Origin: Verrucomicrobiales bacterium
GTDB taxonomy: Bacteria; Verrucomicrobiota; Verrucomicrobiia; Verrucomicrobiales; DEV007
Length of the DNA stretch: 7,443 bases
Direction: 5' to 3'
Assembly (NCBI GenBank): GCA_023253615.1
Contig: JALRFZ010000313.1
Location: forward strand, 1 to 7,443
This document shows, piece by piece, positions 1 through 5,830 of the stretch. Each line of letters starts with the position of its first letter. Positions within the stretch are counted from its first letter, which is position 1. The position numbers and the translations under genes are program-made. The notes under the pieces were generated by a model. It did not search any database. It was given only the letters and a program-made list of their open reading frames with translations, and was not told the DNA's origin.

Positions 1-88
1 GCTATGCTTAGGCAGGGAGGAGCGCGTACGGCGGGATGGGCATGCGCACGCGTTTTAGGATGTGGGGGGCAAGTCAAGCTTTTCAATC

Positions 89-121
89 CTGCCGCTGTTG
101 CTGCTGCTGCTGCTGCTGCAG
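89..121. repeat. CTG trinucleotide microsatellite
   Basis: The tract reads CTG, CCG, CTG, TTG and then six uninterrupted CTG units (101-118), followed by CAG. Read in one plus frame it gives a run of eight leucines; in another it gives alanines. Such tracts can change length by slippage. No supported gene contains it. Confidence 0.85.
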
Positions 122-200
122 GGGGGGAGGCGGCAGTGCGAGGCGCATGCGCGGCGCGGACTGGGGGATCTGCGGGTGCTGCGCGATCTACAGAAGGACG

Positions 201-224
201 TGACGGGGACTTAGGTCCCTGTCA
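201..224. repeat. 10-bp inverted repeat with TTAG loop
   Basis: Bases 201-210 pair with 215-224 around the loop TTAG (211-214). Nine pairs are Watson-Crick and one is G-T (205/220). There is no T-run after it on either strand, so it does not look like an intrinsic terminator. It could be a REP-like palindrome or a structured RNA element. Confidence 0.6.
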
Positions 225-612
225 GGAATGGGAGGGCAAGAAATTGGGGCGGAGGGGTTTCCGATCAGCAGGCCGAAGGTGGGGTGGCGATAACCATTTC
301 ACGGGAAATTGCGGCGACGGTTGGAAGTCGTCATCATTCCAGCGAAGCCACCGCGTCCCACACGGTCTGTGTGGTGAATGGTGAAGACGGCGCCGTCGGC
401 GGACGGAGGCGTTTTGTCGAACGTCTCGACGGATTTGCCCGCGCCGGGCGGAGCGATCCGCTGGTGGACGGGGTTCCCTTGAACCGGGGCCGGGAACACG
501 GAGGGAGCGGCACTGGCAAATGCGACACTTTCAAACCCCTTCCGCCGGACGCGTCCCTTCCCTGAAATCTGTGCGGATCTTGTCATTCTCTGTCCGGATT
601 CCGCCTCTGGAA

Positions 613-642
613 TTGCAACGCACCGAGCGCATGCCGTAAGCT
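613..642 (+). promoter_or_regulatory. Candidate sigma70-type promoter of ppk2
   Basis: TTGCAA (613-618) and TAAGCT (637-642) are separated by 18 bp, with transcription expected near 649 and a leader of about 30 nt before the ATG at 679. The match to consensus is modest (4/6 and 3/6), but the layout mirrors the candidate prepilin promoter in this window (TTGACC, 18 bp, TACGCT). Confidence 0.35.
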
Positions 643-678
643 GGCGCGAGGTATTCGTTTCCCGTTCCCCGTTTCCAC

Positions 679-1851
679 ATGACCCGCAAAGCCGCCACCC
701 GATCCGTCGCTTCGTCCAAGAAAAAGGCATCCCGCAAATCCACCGCCACCTCGCCGCGCCTGTCGAGCGACGGGGATGTCTCCCCCACCCTCTCGCCGCC
801 CGGTCTGGAACAACACTCGGTGAGCGAATCGACCGCGGCGGCCCGTGAGTCGAAGGCGATGGCGATGGAGGACATCCTGAAGAAGAACCTCGCGGGCGGC
901 AGCGACCCGTTGCTGGGCGCGTTCGAGGCGATCCTTGCGGGCGCGTCGCCGGACGATGTGCTCGCCCTGAAAACCCTTTTCGCCAAACACGTCGACATGG
1001 CGAAGGCGGCAAAGCGCGATCGATCCGACTTCGAACTCTCCGACGAATGGCGGGAGGGCGGCTATCCCTACAAGAACCTGATGTCGCGCCGCAACTACGA
1101 GCGCGAGAAATACAAGCTGCAGGTGGAGCTGTTGAAACTCCAGGCCTGGGTAAAGGCGACAGGGCAGCGGGTGATCATCCTCTTCGAAGGCCGCGACGCC
1201 GCGGGCAAGGGCGGGGCGATCAAACGCTTCATGGAGCATCTCAATCCCCGCGGCGCACGGGTCGTCGCGCTGGAGAAGCCGACGGAGGAGGAGAAGGGGC
1301 AGTGGTATTTCCAACGCTACGTGAAACACCTCCCCACGCGCGGCGAGATCGTGCTGTTGGACCGCTCGTGGTACAACCGCGCCGGGGTGGAGCGTGTCAT
1401 GGGCTTCTGCTCGGACGAGGAATACGCCGAGTTCATGCGACAGGCTCCGGAGTTCGAGCGCAACCTCACGCGCAGCGGGATCCATCTCATCAAATTCTGG
1501 TTCTCGGTGAGCCGCAAGGAACAGCGCCGCCGCTTCAAGGAGCGCAAATCGCATCCGCTGAAGCAGTGGAAACTTTCCCCCATCGACATGGCCTCGCTCG
1601 ACAAATGGGAAGACTACACCTCGGCGAAGGAGGCGATGTTTTTCAACACCGACACGGCCGACGCTCCGTGGACGGTGGTGAAGTCGGATTGCAAGAAGCG
1701 CGCACGCCTCAACGCGCTGAGGTACGTGTTGCACAAGCTGCCTTACGCGAAGAAGGATCCCAAGCTGGTGGGCCCGGTCGATCCGCTCCTGGTGGGTCGG
1801 GCGAACGTGGTCTACGAGCGCGGCGAACACTCGGACATCGCGATCCTCTGA
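679..1851 (+). CDS. ppk2: Polyphosphate kinase 2, class I (PPK2 family)
   Basis: Transfers phosphate between polyphosphate and nucleotides; class I PPK2 enzymes mainly make ATP or GTP from the diphosphates and are cytoplasmic. The 390-residue product has an N-terminal tail (about 1-115), then the kinase core. The core carries the Walker A loop FEGRDAAGKGG (169-179, Lys177), the Walker B stretch VLLDRSWYNRAGVERVMGF (225-243, Asp228), and a basic lid with KERKSHPLKQWKLSP (287-301). It ends in the typical KSDCKKRARLN...LPY segment (335-355). The single full-length P-loop domain fits class I, not the fused class II. The first 60 residues are Lys/Ser/Thr/Ala-rich and look disordered. No Shine-Dalgarno precedes ATG 679; in-frame ATGs at 859 and 865 would remove the tail without touching the core, so the start is less certain than the identity. 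It stands alone, convergent with the next gene. Confidence 0.95.
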   Translation: MTRKAATRSVASSKKKASRKSTATSPRLSSDGDVSPTLSPPGLEQHSVSESTAAARESKAMAMEDILKKNLAGGSDPLLGAFEAILAGASPDDVLALKTLFAKHVDMAKAAKRDRSDFELSDEWREGGYPYKNLMSRRNYEREKYKLQVELLKLQAWVKATGQRVIILFEGRDAAGKGGAIKRFMEHLNPRGARVVALEKPTEEEKGQWYFQRYVKHLPTRGEIVLLDRSWYNRAGVERVMGFCSDEEYAEFMRQAPEFERNLTRSGIHLIKFWFSVSRKEQRRRFKERKSHPLKQWKLSPIDMASLDKWEDYTSAKEAMFFNTDTADAPWTVVKSDCKKRARLNALRYVLHKLPYAKKDPKLVGPVDPLLVGRANVVYERGEHSDIAIL

Positions 1852-1875
1852 GGGAGGCCGGGATCCGGGTCGACC

Positions 1876-2487
1876 TCAGCGGGCGGAGACTTTGCCCGGG
1901 TCGATCAAGCGGCCGGAGGGGCTGCCGTCTTCGGTGCGGGGCCAGGATTCGCGGAGGATTTCGCCCGTTCGGGCCGAGAGATAGACATGACCGACCATCA
2001 CGCGGGCCCGGTTGATGAAGGTCACGAGCCAGACCGGCTCGGAGTCTTCGTCGCGGACCCGGAGGTGGAAATGAACGTCCGTCCATCGGATCCCCGCCGC
2101 GGCCCCTCTCGCCCCGGCGATCACGCGGGCGTCGGAGGCGGCACGCCGGAGGGTCGCCGGATCGATCGGCAGGTGCGGCGGATCCTCCCCCGGCAGGGCC
2201 TGGAACACCCGGCTCGCGCCCGCCTTTCCATCGGTGACCGATACCTCACGCCAGCCCTCGTTCGATCCCGGCCGACCGATGAGCACGAACCATCGCCCGG
2301 ACACGGGCTCTCCATCATACCCGGCGAGCCCGAAAACCGCCTCTCCGGGCCGGAGCGCCACGGCATCCCAAAGCGGCTTCATTTCACCCTCTCCACCGGA
2401 CGCGGCGGAGACCGGGAGGAGCACGGCGATCCCGGCGGACAAGGCCCGCATCCACACGATCCCAGGAATGTCGCGCCATCCTCTCAT
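1876..2487 (-). CDS. Small secreted protein with PepSY-like C-terminal region
   Basis: A 203-residue protein of unknown function. An N-terminal hydrophobic stretch (about 14-30, ending VSAASGG) looks like a signal peptide cleaved near residue 28 or 29, so the mature protein is probably exported. Residues 150-182 (WLVTFINRARVMVGHVYLS, then ARTGEILRESW) have the pattern of a PepSY-type beta-hairpin: aromatic-V-x-F, then a V-Y-L strand, then TGEIL. No catalytic motif is seen. The start is uncertain: ATG 2487 is used, but ATG 2451 directly precedes the hydrophobic core and a TTG lies at 2496; none has a clear ribosome site. Its stop faces ppk2's stop at 24 nt, and it is divergent from the chelatase gene. 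PepSY is an inference from pattern; the secretion call is firmer. Confidence 0.7.
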   Translation of the reverse strand: MRGWRDIPGIVWMRALSAGIAVLLPVSAASGGEGEMKPLWDAVALRPGEAVFGLAGYDGEPVSGRWFVLIGRPGSNEGWREVSVTDGKAGASRVFQALPGEDPPHLPIDPATLRRAASDARVIAGARGAAAGIRWTDVHFHLRVRDEDSEPVWLVTFINRARVMVGHVYLSARTGEILRESWPRTEDGSPSGRLIDPGKVSAR

Positions 2488-2620
2488 TTTACACAACCCG
2501 ACTGCGGGGCTACTCTCTCAGGATACCATGAAGAGTTGAAGATTATTAAGCAATCAAAATCTCTGATAAATACGGAATTTATTCCCGCATCTTTCCCTTC
2601 TTTTCCTCCGTAGTTTGAAC

Positions 2621-3436
2621 ATGAGTCTTTCCAAACCGGATGCCGCGCTCCTCATCCTGGGGCACGGGTCCACCGAGAACCCCGATTCCTCCCAGCCTTG
2701 CTGGGATCATGCCGAGACGATCGCCGCCACCGGGCAGTTCGGTTCGGTCCATTGCGCCTTCTGGAAGGAGGAGCCGAGCTTCCGCCAAGTCTTGCCGATG
2801 ATCGAGGAGGCGGAGGTCTACATCGTGCCGAATTTCATCAGTGAAGGGTATTTCACGCGCCAGGTGCTGCCGCGCGAGCTGGAGATCTCGGGCCACACGA
2901 CAAGCCGTCTCGGGAAAACCCTCCATTATTGTGATCCGGTGGGGATCCATCCGGCCATGACCGGTCTTCTGACCCGGCGCGCGCTGGAGATGATCGACGA
3001 ATCGGTGAAGCCGGAAGAGACTTCTTTGATCATCGTCGGCCACGGGACGGGCCTGAACCAGAAATCGACCGAAGCGATCAAGGTGCAGGTGGAGGCGATC
3101 GCGGCCTCGGGAGCGCCTTTTGCGAAGGTGCTCGATGCCTACATGGAGGAGGCTCCCTTCATCGCCGACTGGCAGACCCTGACGGATACCCCGAACGTGA
3201 TCGTCGTGCCTTTTTTCATCGCCGACGGACTGCACAGCTACCAGGACATCCCCGTGCTCCTCGGGATCGAGAGCGAGCCGACCGCCGCGGCGAGCCAGCG
3301 CGAGGTCTTCCGGCAAAATCCCCATGCCTTCGGCGACCGCACCCTGTGGTACAGTTCGGCCATCGGCACGGATCCCTCCCTCGCCGGCGTCATCGTCGAC
3401 CAGGTCGCTTATTTTGACGAACATTACCTGGCATGA
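2621..3436 (+). CDS. cbiX: CbiX-type sirohydrochlorin chelatase (DR2241-like)
   Basis: Predicted class II chelatase that inserts Co2+ or Fe2+ into sirohydrochlorin (cobalamin or siroheme synthesis), in the cytoplasm. The 271-residue protein has two tandem half-domains, each opening with the family signature: LLILGHGSTEN (10-20, His15) and LIIVGHGTGLNQ (136-147, His141). The second half also has VPFFIADGLHSYQDIP (196-211, His205), where CbiX/CbiK enzymes carry the second metal-binding His. The matching segment of the first half, VPNFISEGYFTRQVLP (69-84), lacks a His there, so only the second site looks complete. ATG 2621 is preferred over TTG 2615, though neither has a Shine-Dalgarno. The stop overlaps the next start as ATGA, indicating coupled translation. 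In Deinococcus DR2241, chelatase domains are joined to extra domains including an Fe-S domain; here the parts appear split over two genes. Metal specificity cannot be read from sequence. Confidence 0.85.
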   Translation: MSLSKPDAALLILGHGSTENPDSSQPCWDHAETIAATGQFGSVHCAFWKEEPSFRQVLPMIEEAEVYIVPNFISEGYFTRQVLPRELEISGHTTSRLGKTLHYCDPVGIHPAMTGLLTRRALEMIDESVKPEETSLIIVGHGTGLNQKSTEAIKVQVEAIAASGAPFAKVLDAYMEEAPFIADWQTLTDTPNVIVVPFFIADGLHSYQDIPVLLGIESEPTAAASQREVFRQNPHAFGDRTLWYSSAIGTDPSLAGVIVDQVAYFDEHYLA

Positions 3437-4068
3437 ACCTCGCCGACTCGCTCTCCTCCCTGCTTTCCGCGGAAAACCGTCTCACCTTCGGCGAGCTCGT
3501 GCTCTGCCTCGATGCCGGCGGCAGTTACTCCGCCCGTCACCGCAACGATGAGGGACGCGCCGTCTCCGACCTCGCCGATCTCGACTCCGTCCGTGCCCTG
3601 CGCGAGATGGCAAAGCACGACGAGGCCGGTGAATATCGTCCGCTCAAGACCGCTCCGGGGCTCAAGTCGGGGTGGCATACGGCGACGGATTCGCCACGGG
3701 AGTTTCTCCAACGTCTCGATGCGATTTATCCCGGACTCTTCGCGACCTGGGTCGCATACGATTCCGGCACCTTCCCTCCCGTGCCTTTGCGGGATACCCT
3801 CGGCCGACAGACCGGCATGTACCGCTTCGCCGGCGGCATCACCGACGGGATGGCCCACCGCATCCTCGCGGAGCTCTGTACCCCGGGCTGCCTGCGGTGC
3901 ATCACCTGGCCGATCGACGGCACCGCACCCCTGCCTCGGGTCGCCCGCGGGGCCGGCACCCTGCCGCTCCTCTGCACGGAGGCCTGCACCTTCGCGGTGA
4001 GCCGCGCCCGCGAATTGGCGAAGGAAGCCTACGACCTCGCCAATCCCCCGGCACCAGCGCAGGGCTGA
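3433..4068 (+). CDS. DR2241-like Fe-S cluster/stabilising domain protein
   Basis: A 211-residue soluble protein that is probably the partner of the chelatase upstream. The N-terminal half contains LTFGELVLCLDAGGSYSARH (17-36), resembling the accessory (stabilising) domain of Deinococcus DR2241. The C-terminal half has a cysteine cluster, C149-x3-C153-x2-C156, followed by C181-x3-C185, which suits one 4Fe-4S cluster with a spare Cys. There is no signal peptide or membrane segment. It starts in the ATGA overlap with cbiX and lacks its own ribosome site, so it is likely made by translational coupling in fixed ratio with the chelatase. The cluster might support redox or sense iron or oxygen during metal insertion; that role is inference. 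The family assignment rests on remembered domain patterns plus gene order. Confidence 0.7.
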   Translation: MNLADSLSSLLSAENRLTFGELVLCLDAGGSYSARHRNDEGRAVSDLADLDSVRALREMAKHDEAGEYRPLKTAPGLKSGWHTATDSPREFLQRLDAIYPGLFATWVAYDSGTFPPVPLRDTLGRQTGMYRFAGGITDGMAHRILAELCTPGCLRCITWPIDGTAPLPRVARGAGTLPLLCTEACTFAVSRARELAKEAYDLANPPAPAQG

Positions 4069-4104
4069 TCCCGCCGGAGGCCGGAAACCCGGAAAAAGCG
4101 GGAT
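4068..4104. terminator. Weak bidirectional terminator-like inverted repeat
   Basis: ATCCCGC (4068-4074) pairs with GCGGGAT (4098-4104) across a 23-nt interior that contains further CCGG repeats. It spans the gap between two converging stop codons, the usual place for a shared terminator. An A5 run (4093-4097) on the inner side would read as T5 only on the minus strand and is not placed after the stem, so termination is uncertain. Confidence 0.3.
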
Positions 4105-4107
4105 GGA

Positions 4108-4911
4108 TCACTTCGGATCGACGCCGCGCCAGAAGCGGCTGGATTCGCGGTCGAACTCCGGATCCTGATCGGGGATCTGGTTCTCGGAGAGTCGCTCGAC
4201 GTGACCATCGAGGAAGGCCGCGATCAGCTTGCCTCCGCCCCACCGCTCCTCGATCGTGTCGATGAGAAGCTGGCGCTCGTCGAATTTCACGATGTTCGAC
4301 TCGTTGCAGTCGATGTAGAGCATCGCATTCGGAGAAAAGAGGAGATTCGAGAGCGTCTTCTCCGTGAGGAAGGGATCGGGCGAAGCTACCTGGTCGTAGA
4401 TCCGGTCGTACTGGAGGTTGGCGTTCATCGCGTAGCTGTGCTTGTGCCAGTCCTCCTCCTGCGGATTGGTCTTCACGGAGACGGTGCTCTCGAAGAGGGT
4501 GCCCTTGAGATGCTCGCCGTCCTCGGTGACGTTGTAGCTCGTCGCCTCCCCCTCCTTGTTCTCGCGCAGATAGAGTTCGCCGAAGATCACCCCGTCGAGC
4601 CAGAGACCGGATTCGCCGAGGTTGTAATATTTCGGGAAGAAATCGTCGGGATTGACTCCCGCCGGCGGCTCCATCCCGCCCGGATACTGCGGCGAAGGGA
4701 GACGGCTGTTGTTGTCCGCCGCCCAGTTGATCGTCGCGGTCGCGATCTGCTTGAGGTTCGCGGAGTTTTTCGCCGCCTCGGCCATTTCCTTGGCCTTGTT
4801 GAGGCCGGGAACGAGCAAGCTGATGAGGACGACGATGATGGCGATGACCACAAGCAATTCCACCAGCGTCATGCCGGTGTGCGCGGAGCGTTTCTGAACA
4901 GGATTCTTCAT
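4108..4911 (-). CDS. Prepilin-type N-terminal cleavage/methylation domain protein
   Basis: A 267-residue pseudopilin-like surface or secretion protein. The leader is MKNPVQKRSAHTG, followed by MTLVELLVVIAII: cleavage is expected after Gly13 by the prepilin peptidase, giving an N-methylated Met14 and the conserved Glu at mature position 5 (Glu18). Residues 16-37 form the hydrophobic helix that anchors and assembles pilins. The globular part ends with LIAAFLDGHVERL (229-241), like the DGH tail of the H-x9-DG family common in Verrucomicrobia and Planctomycetes. Here the upstream residue is Trp224 with ten residues before Asp235, so the expected His is absent. The open frame extends upstream to 5019, but a promoter at 4978-5007 lies inside that extension and the leader length is right from 4911, so ATG 4911 is chosen. 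No secretion ATPase or peptidase gene is adjacent. Confidence 0.88.
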   Translation of the reverse strand: MKNPVQKRSAHTGMTLVELLVVIAIIVVLISLLVPGLNKAKEMAEAAKNSANLKQIATATINWAADNNSRLPSPQYPGGMEPPAGVNPDDFFPKYYNLGESGLWLDGVIFGELYLRENKEGEATSYNVTEDGEHLKGTLFESTVSVKTNPQEEDWHKHSYAMNANLQYDRIYDQVASPDPFLTEKTLSNLLFSPNAMLYIDCNESNIVKFDERQLLIDTIEERWGGGKLIAAFLDGHVERLSENQIPDQDPEFDRESSRFWRGVDPK

Positions 4912-4977
4912 TCGGGGGACTTGATTCCGGGGATCTGACCAAAACCGATTCGACCAACCCATCCCCGGACTGGTTTC

Positions 4978-5007
4978 AGCGTAGCGAAACGGAGGGATTC
5001 CGGTCAA
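4978..5007 (-). promoter_or_regulatory. Candidate promoter of the prepilin gene
   Basis: Read on the minus strand, TTGACC (5007-5002) is followed after 18 bp by TACGCT (4983-4978), a 5/6 -35 and a TAnnnT -10. Transcription would start near 4971, leaving a leader of about 60 nt before ATG 4911. It lies immediately after the terminator hairpins of the upstream gene. Confidence 0.5.
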
Positions 5008-5019
5008 GCAAAACGGCAC

Positions 5020-5076
5020 GAAAAATCGACCTTTCCGAAAGGCATCGGGGTGCGGATGTCACCACCCGCACCCCGA
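5020..5076 (-). terminator. Tandem-hairpin intrinsic terminator
   Basis: On the minus strand, about 40 nt after the stop of the 160-residue gene, a 10-bp perfect GC-rich stem forms from 5066-5075 and 5046-5055 with a 10-nt loop, extendable by one T-A pair at 5045/5076. A second small stem (5038-5042 with 5030-5034, 3-nt loop) follows, then T5 (5025-5021). This order of stem then U-run is right for termination of the minus-strand gene upstream of it. Confidence 0.65.
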
Positions 5077-5116
5077 AGAACCAACGACCAATCGAAAGGA
5101 TCCGGAAACCGGAGGA

Positions 5117-5599
5117 TCAGGCAGCGACCGGTTGCTCGATCACGTTCAGACGCAATGCCGACCACCCGAGCTTCTCGGAGGCATCGGCTGCCTCCTGACC
5201 GACAAAGGCGGTGAGACGCGCGGTGCCGCCGAGCGAGAAGGCGGGGTAAAGGAAGATCTCTCCCTGCACCCGCACGCTGCAGACGAAATTCCGGCCGAAG
5301 CGGTAAAGCGTGAGATCGCATGCCACGGGCGCCCCCGGGGCGAGCGGTGTGTTCGCGAGGTAACCGATCACCCCGGCGCCGTTGCAGAGATCGCAGACTT
5401 CGCCGGTGACCGGATAAATCGCCACGGCGATGCCACGCTTGCGGCTTTCATCGAGGATCCCCACGACGACCCGGCGCGTGACGCGGTTCGGCTCGATATC
5501 GACCTTGAAACGGACCTCCGCGTTCGGCTTGTCGACTGCCGGGGTTTGGCCCAGCTCTTCGAGGGAAAACTGATTCAGTTCGGGGATGGCGACGTTCAT
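5117..5599 (-). CDS. Unrecognised 160-residue cytoplasmic protein
   Basis: I do not recognise this family. The frame is supported by its own candidate promoter, a following terminator and a balanced composition. There is no signal peptide or membrane helix, so it is probably cytoplasmic. Residues 27-62 and 84-135 alternate hydrophobic and polar residues (for example VRFKVDI, VVVGILD, LTLYRFGRNFVCSVRVQGEIFLY in two pieces), suggesting a mostly beta-strand fold. Between them, CDLCNGAG (69-76) resembles a single C-x2-C-x-G-x-G knuckle as in DnaJ-type zinc fingers; Cys94 and Cys107 could complete a four-Cys metal site. No Shine-Dalgarno precedes ATG 5599. It is divergent from rarA with a 231-bp gap, so shared regulation is possible but not shown. 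Confidence 0.7.
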   Translation of the reverse strand: MNVAIPELNQFSLEELGQTPAVDKPNAEVRFKVDIEPNRVTRRVVVGILDESRKRGIAVAIYPVTGEVCDLCNGAGVIGYLANTPLAPGAPVACDLTLYRFGRNFVCSVRVQGEIFLYPAFSLGGTARLTAFVGQEAADASEKLGWSALRLNVIEQPVAA

Positions 5600-5673
5600 G
5601 ACGGTGGATGAAAAGCGGTGAAGATGAGATGAGAGATTCCAGTCGGCGGAACCAAGACCTGTATATTTTTAAA

Positions 5674-5702
5674 ATTATGTCATCTGAGATACGGAAAATC
5701 AA
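5674..5702 (-). promoter_or_regulatory. Sigma70-like promoter of the 160-residue gene
   Basis: On the minus strand TTGATT (5702-5697) is followed after exactly 17 bp by CATAAT (5679-5674), 4/6 and 5/6 matches to consensus, inside an AT-rich island. Transcription would begin near 5667, giving a leader of roughly 68 nt before ATG 5599. Confidence 0.6.
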
Positions 5703-5704
5703 CT

Positions 5705-5719
5705 TATTTACGGTAAATA
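5705..5719. promoter_or_regulatory. 15-bp palindrome, candidate operator
   Basis: TATTTACGGTAAATA is a perfect 7-bp inverted repeat around a central G. It sits directly upstream of the -35 of the minus-strand promoter and between two divergent genes, which is where a dimeric regulator could act on one or both. No regulator gene is nearby, and AT-rich DNA can give such palindromes by chance. Confidence 0.4.
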
Positions 5720-5814
5720 TTGAACAATTTTTTATTTATTGAGCAAGCCACCCCATTCCCAACCCAGAGGAGCTTGGAAAATCTTCCTTGCGTCGATGAG
5801 GAACGGGGTAGGAT

Positions 5815-5821
5815 GGGAGGA
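5815..5821 (+). promoter_or_regulatory. Ribosome binding site fixing the rarA start
   Basis: GGGAGGA lies 9 nt upstream of ATG 5831 and is the clearest Shine-Dalgarno sequence in the window. It rules in ATG 5831, while ATG 5813 and TTG 5720 upstream have no comparable site and would add residues encoded by promoter-like AT-rich DNA. Confidence 0.7.
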
Positions 5822-5830
5822 TTCGCAGGA

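Larger units (their letters stand above)
1..678. other. 678-bp stretch with no supportable gene
   Basis: Open frames exist here on both strands, but none has a ribosome site, a recognisable motif or believable protein composition. The longest plus frame (4-384) is a low-complexity Ala/Gly/Arg product caused by high GC and a CTG tract. The minus frames run on antisense into ppk2. Visible content is a CTG-repeat tract near 89-121, two GCATGCGC sites (40-47 and within 143-152), a 10-bp hairpin at 201-224, a 6-bp hairpin at 358-374 and a candidate ppk2 promoter near 613-642. A decayed gene or a mobile-element remnant is possible, but nothing in the sequence demonstrates it. Confidence 0.6.

Noticed and set aside
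4..384. 126-codon plus-strand open frame at the left end
   Set aside because: The product is Ala/Gly/Arg-rich low complexity built on the CTG tract, without a ribosome site or family resemblance.
583..1830. Long minus-strand open frame (415 codons) opposite ppk2
   Set aside because: It is antisense to intact ppk2 codons, a common effect of GC-rich codon bias, and its product has no recognisable motif.
2488..2620. Possible cobalamin riboswitch or clear promoter ahead of cbiX
   Set aside because: The gap is only 133 bp and I found no B12-box-like conserved core and no -35/-10 pair with acceptable spacing on either strand.
4912..5019. Upstream extension of the prepilin frame to 5019
   Set aside because: It would put 36 residues before a normal-length prepilin leader and contains the candidate promoter itself.
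5739..5814. Possible rarA promoters (TTGAGC near 5739; TTGCGT/TAGGAT near 5788-5814)
   Set aside because: Spacing or matches are poor (no -10 at 17 bp for the first, 15-bp spacer for the second), so no rarA promoter is called.
5720..5830. TTG-initiated 37-residue N-terminal extension of RarA
   Set aside because: It is encoded by AT-rich promoter-like DNA, has no ribosome site and is not family-like; ATG 5831 has GGGAGGA at correct spacing.
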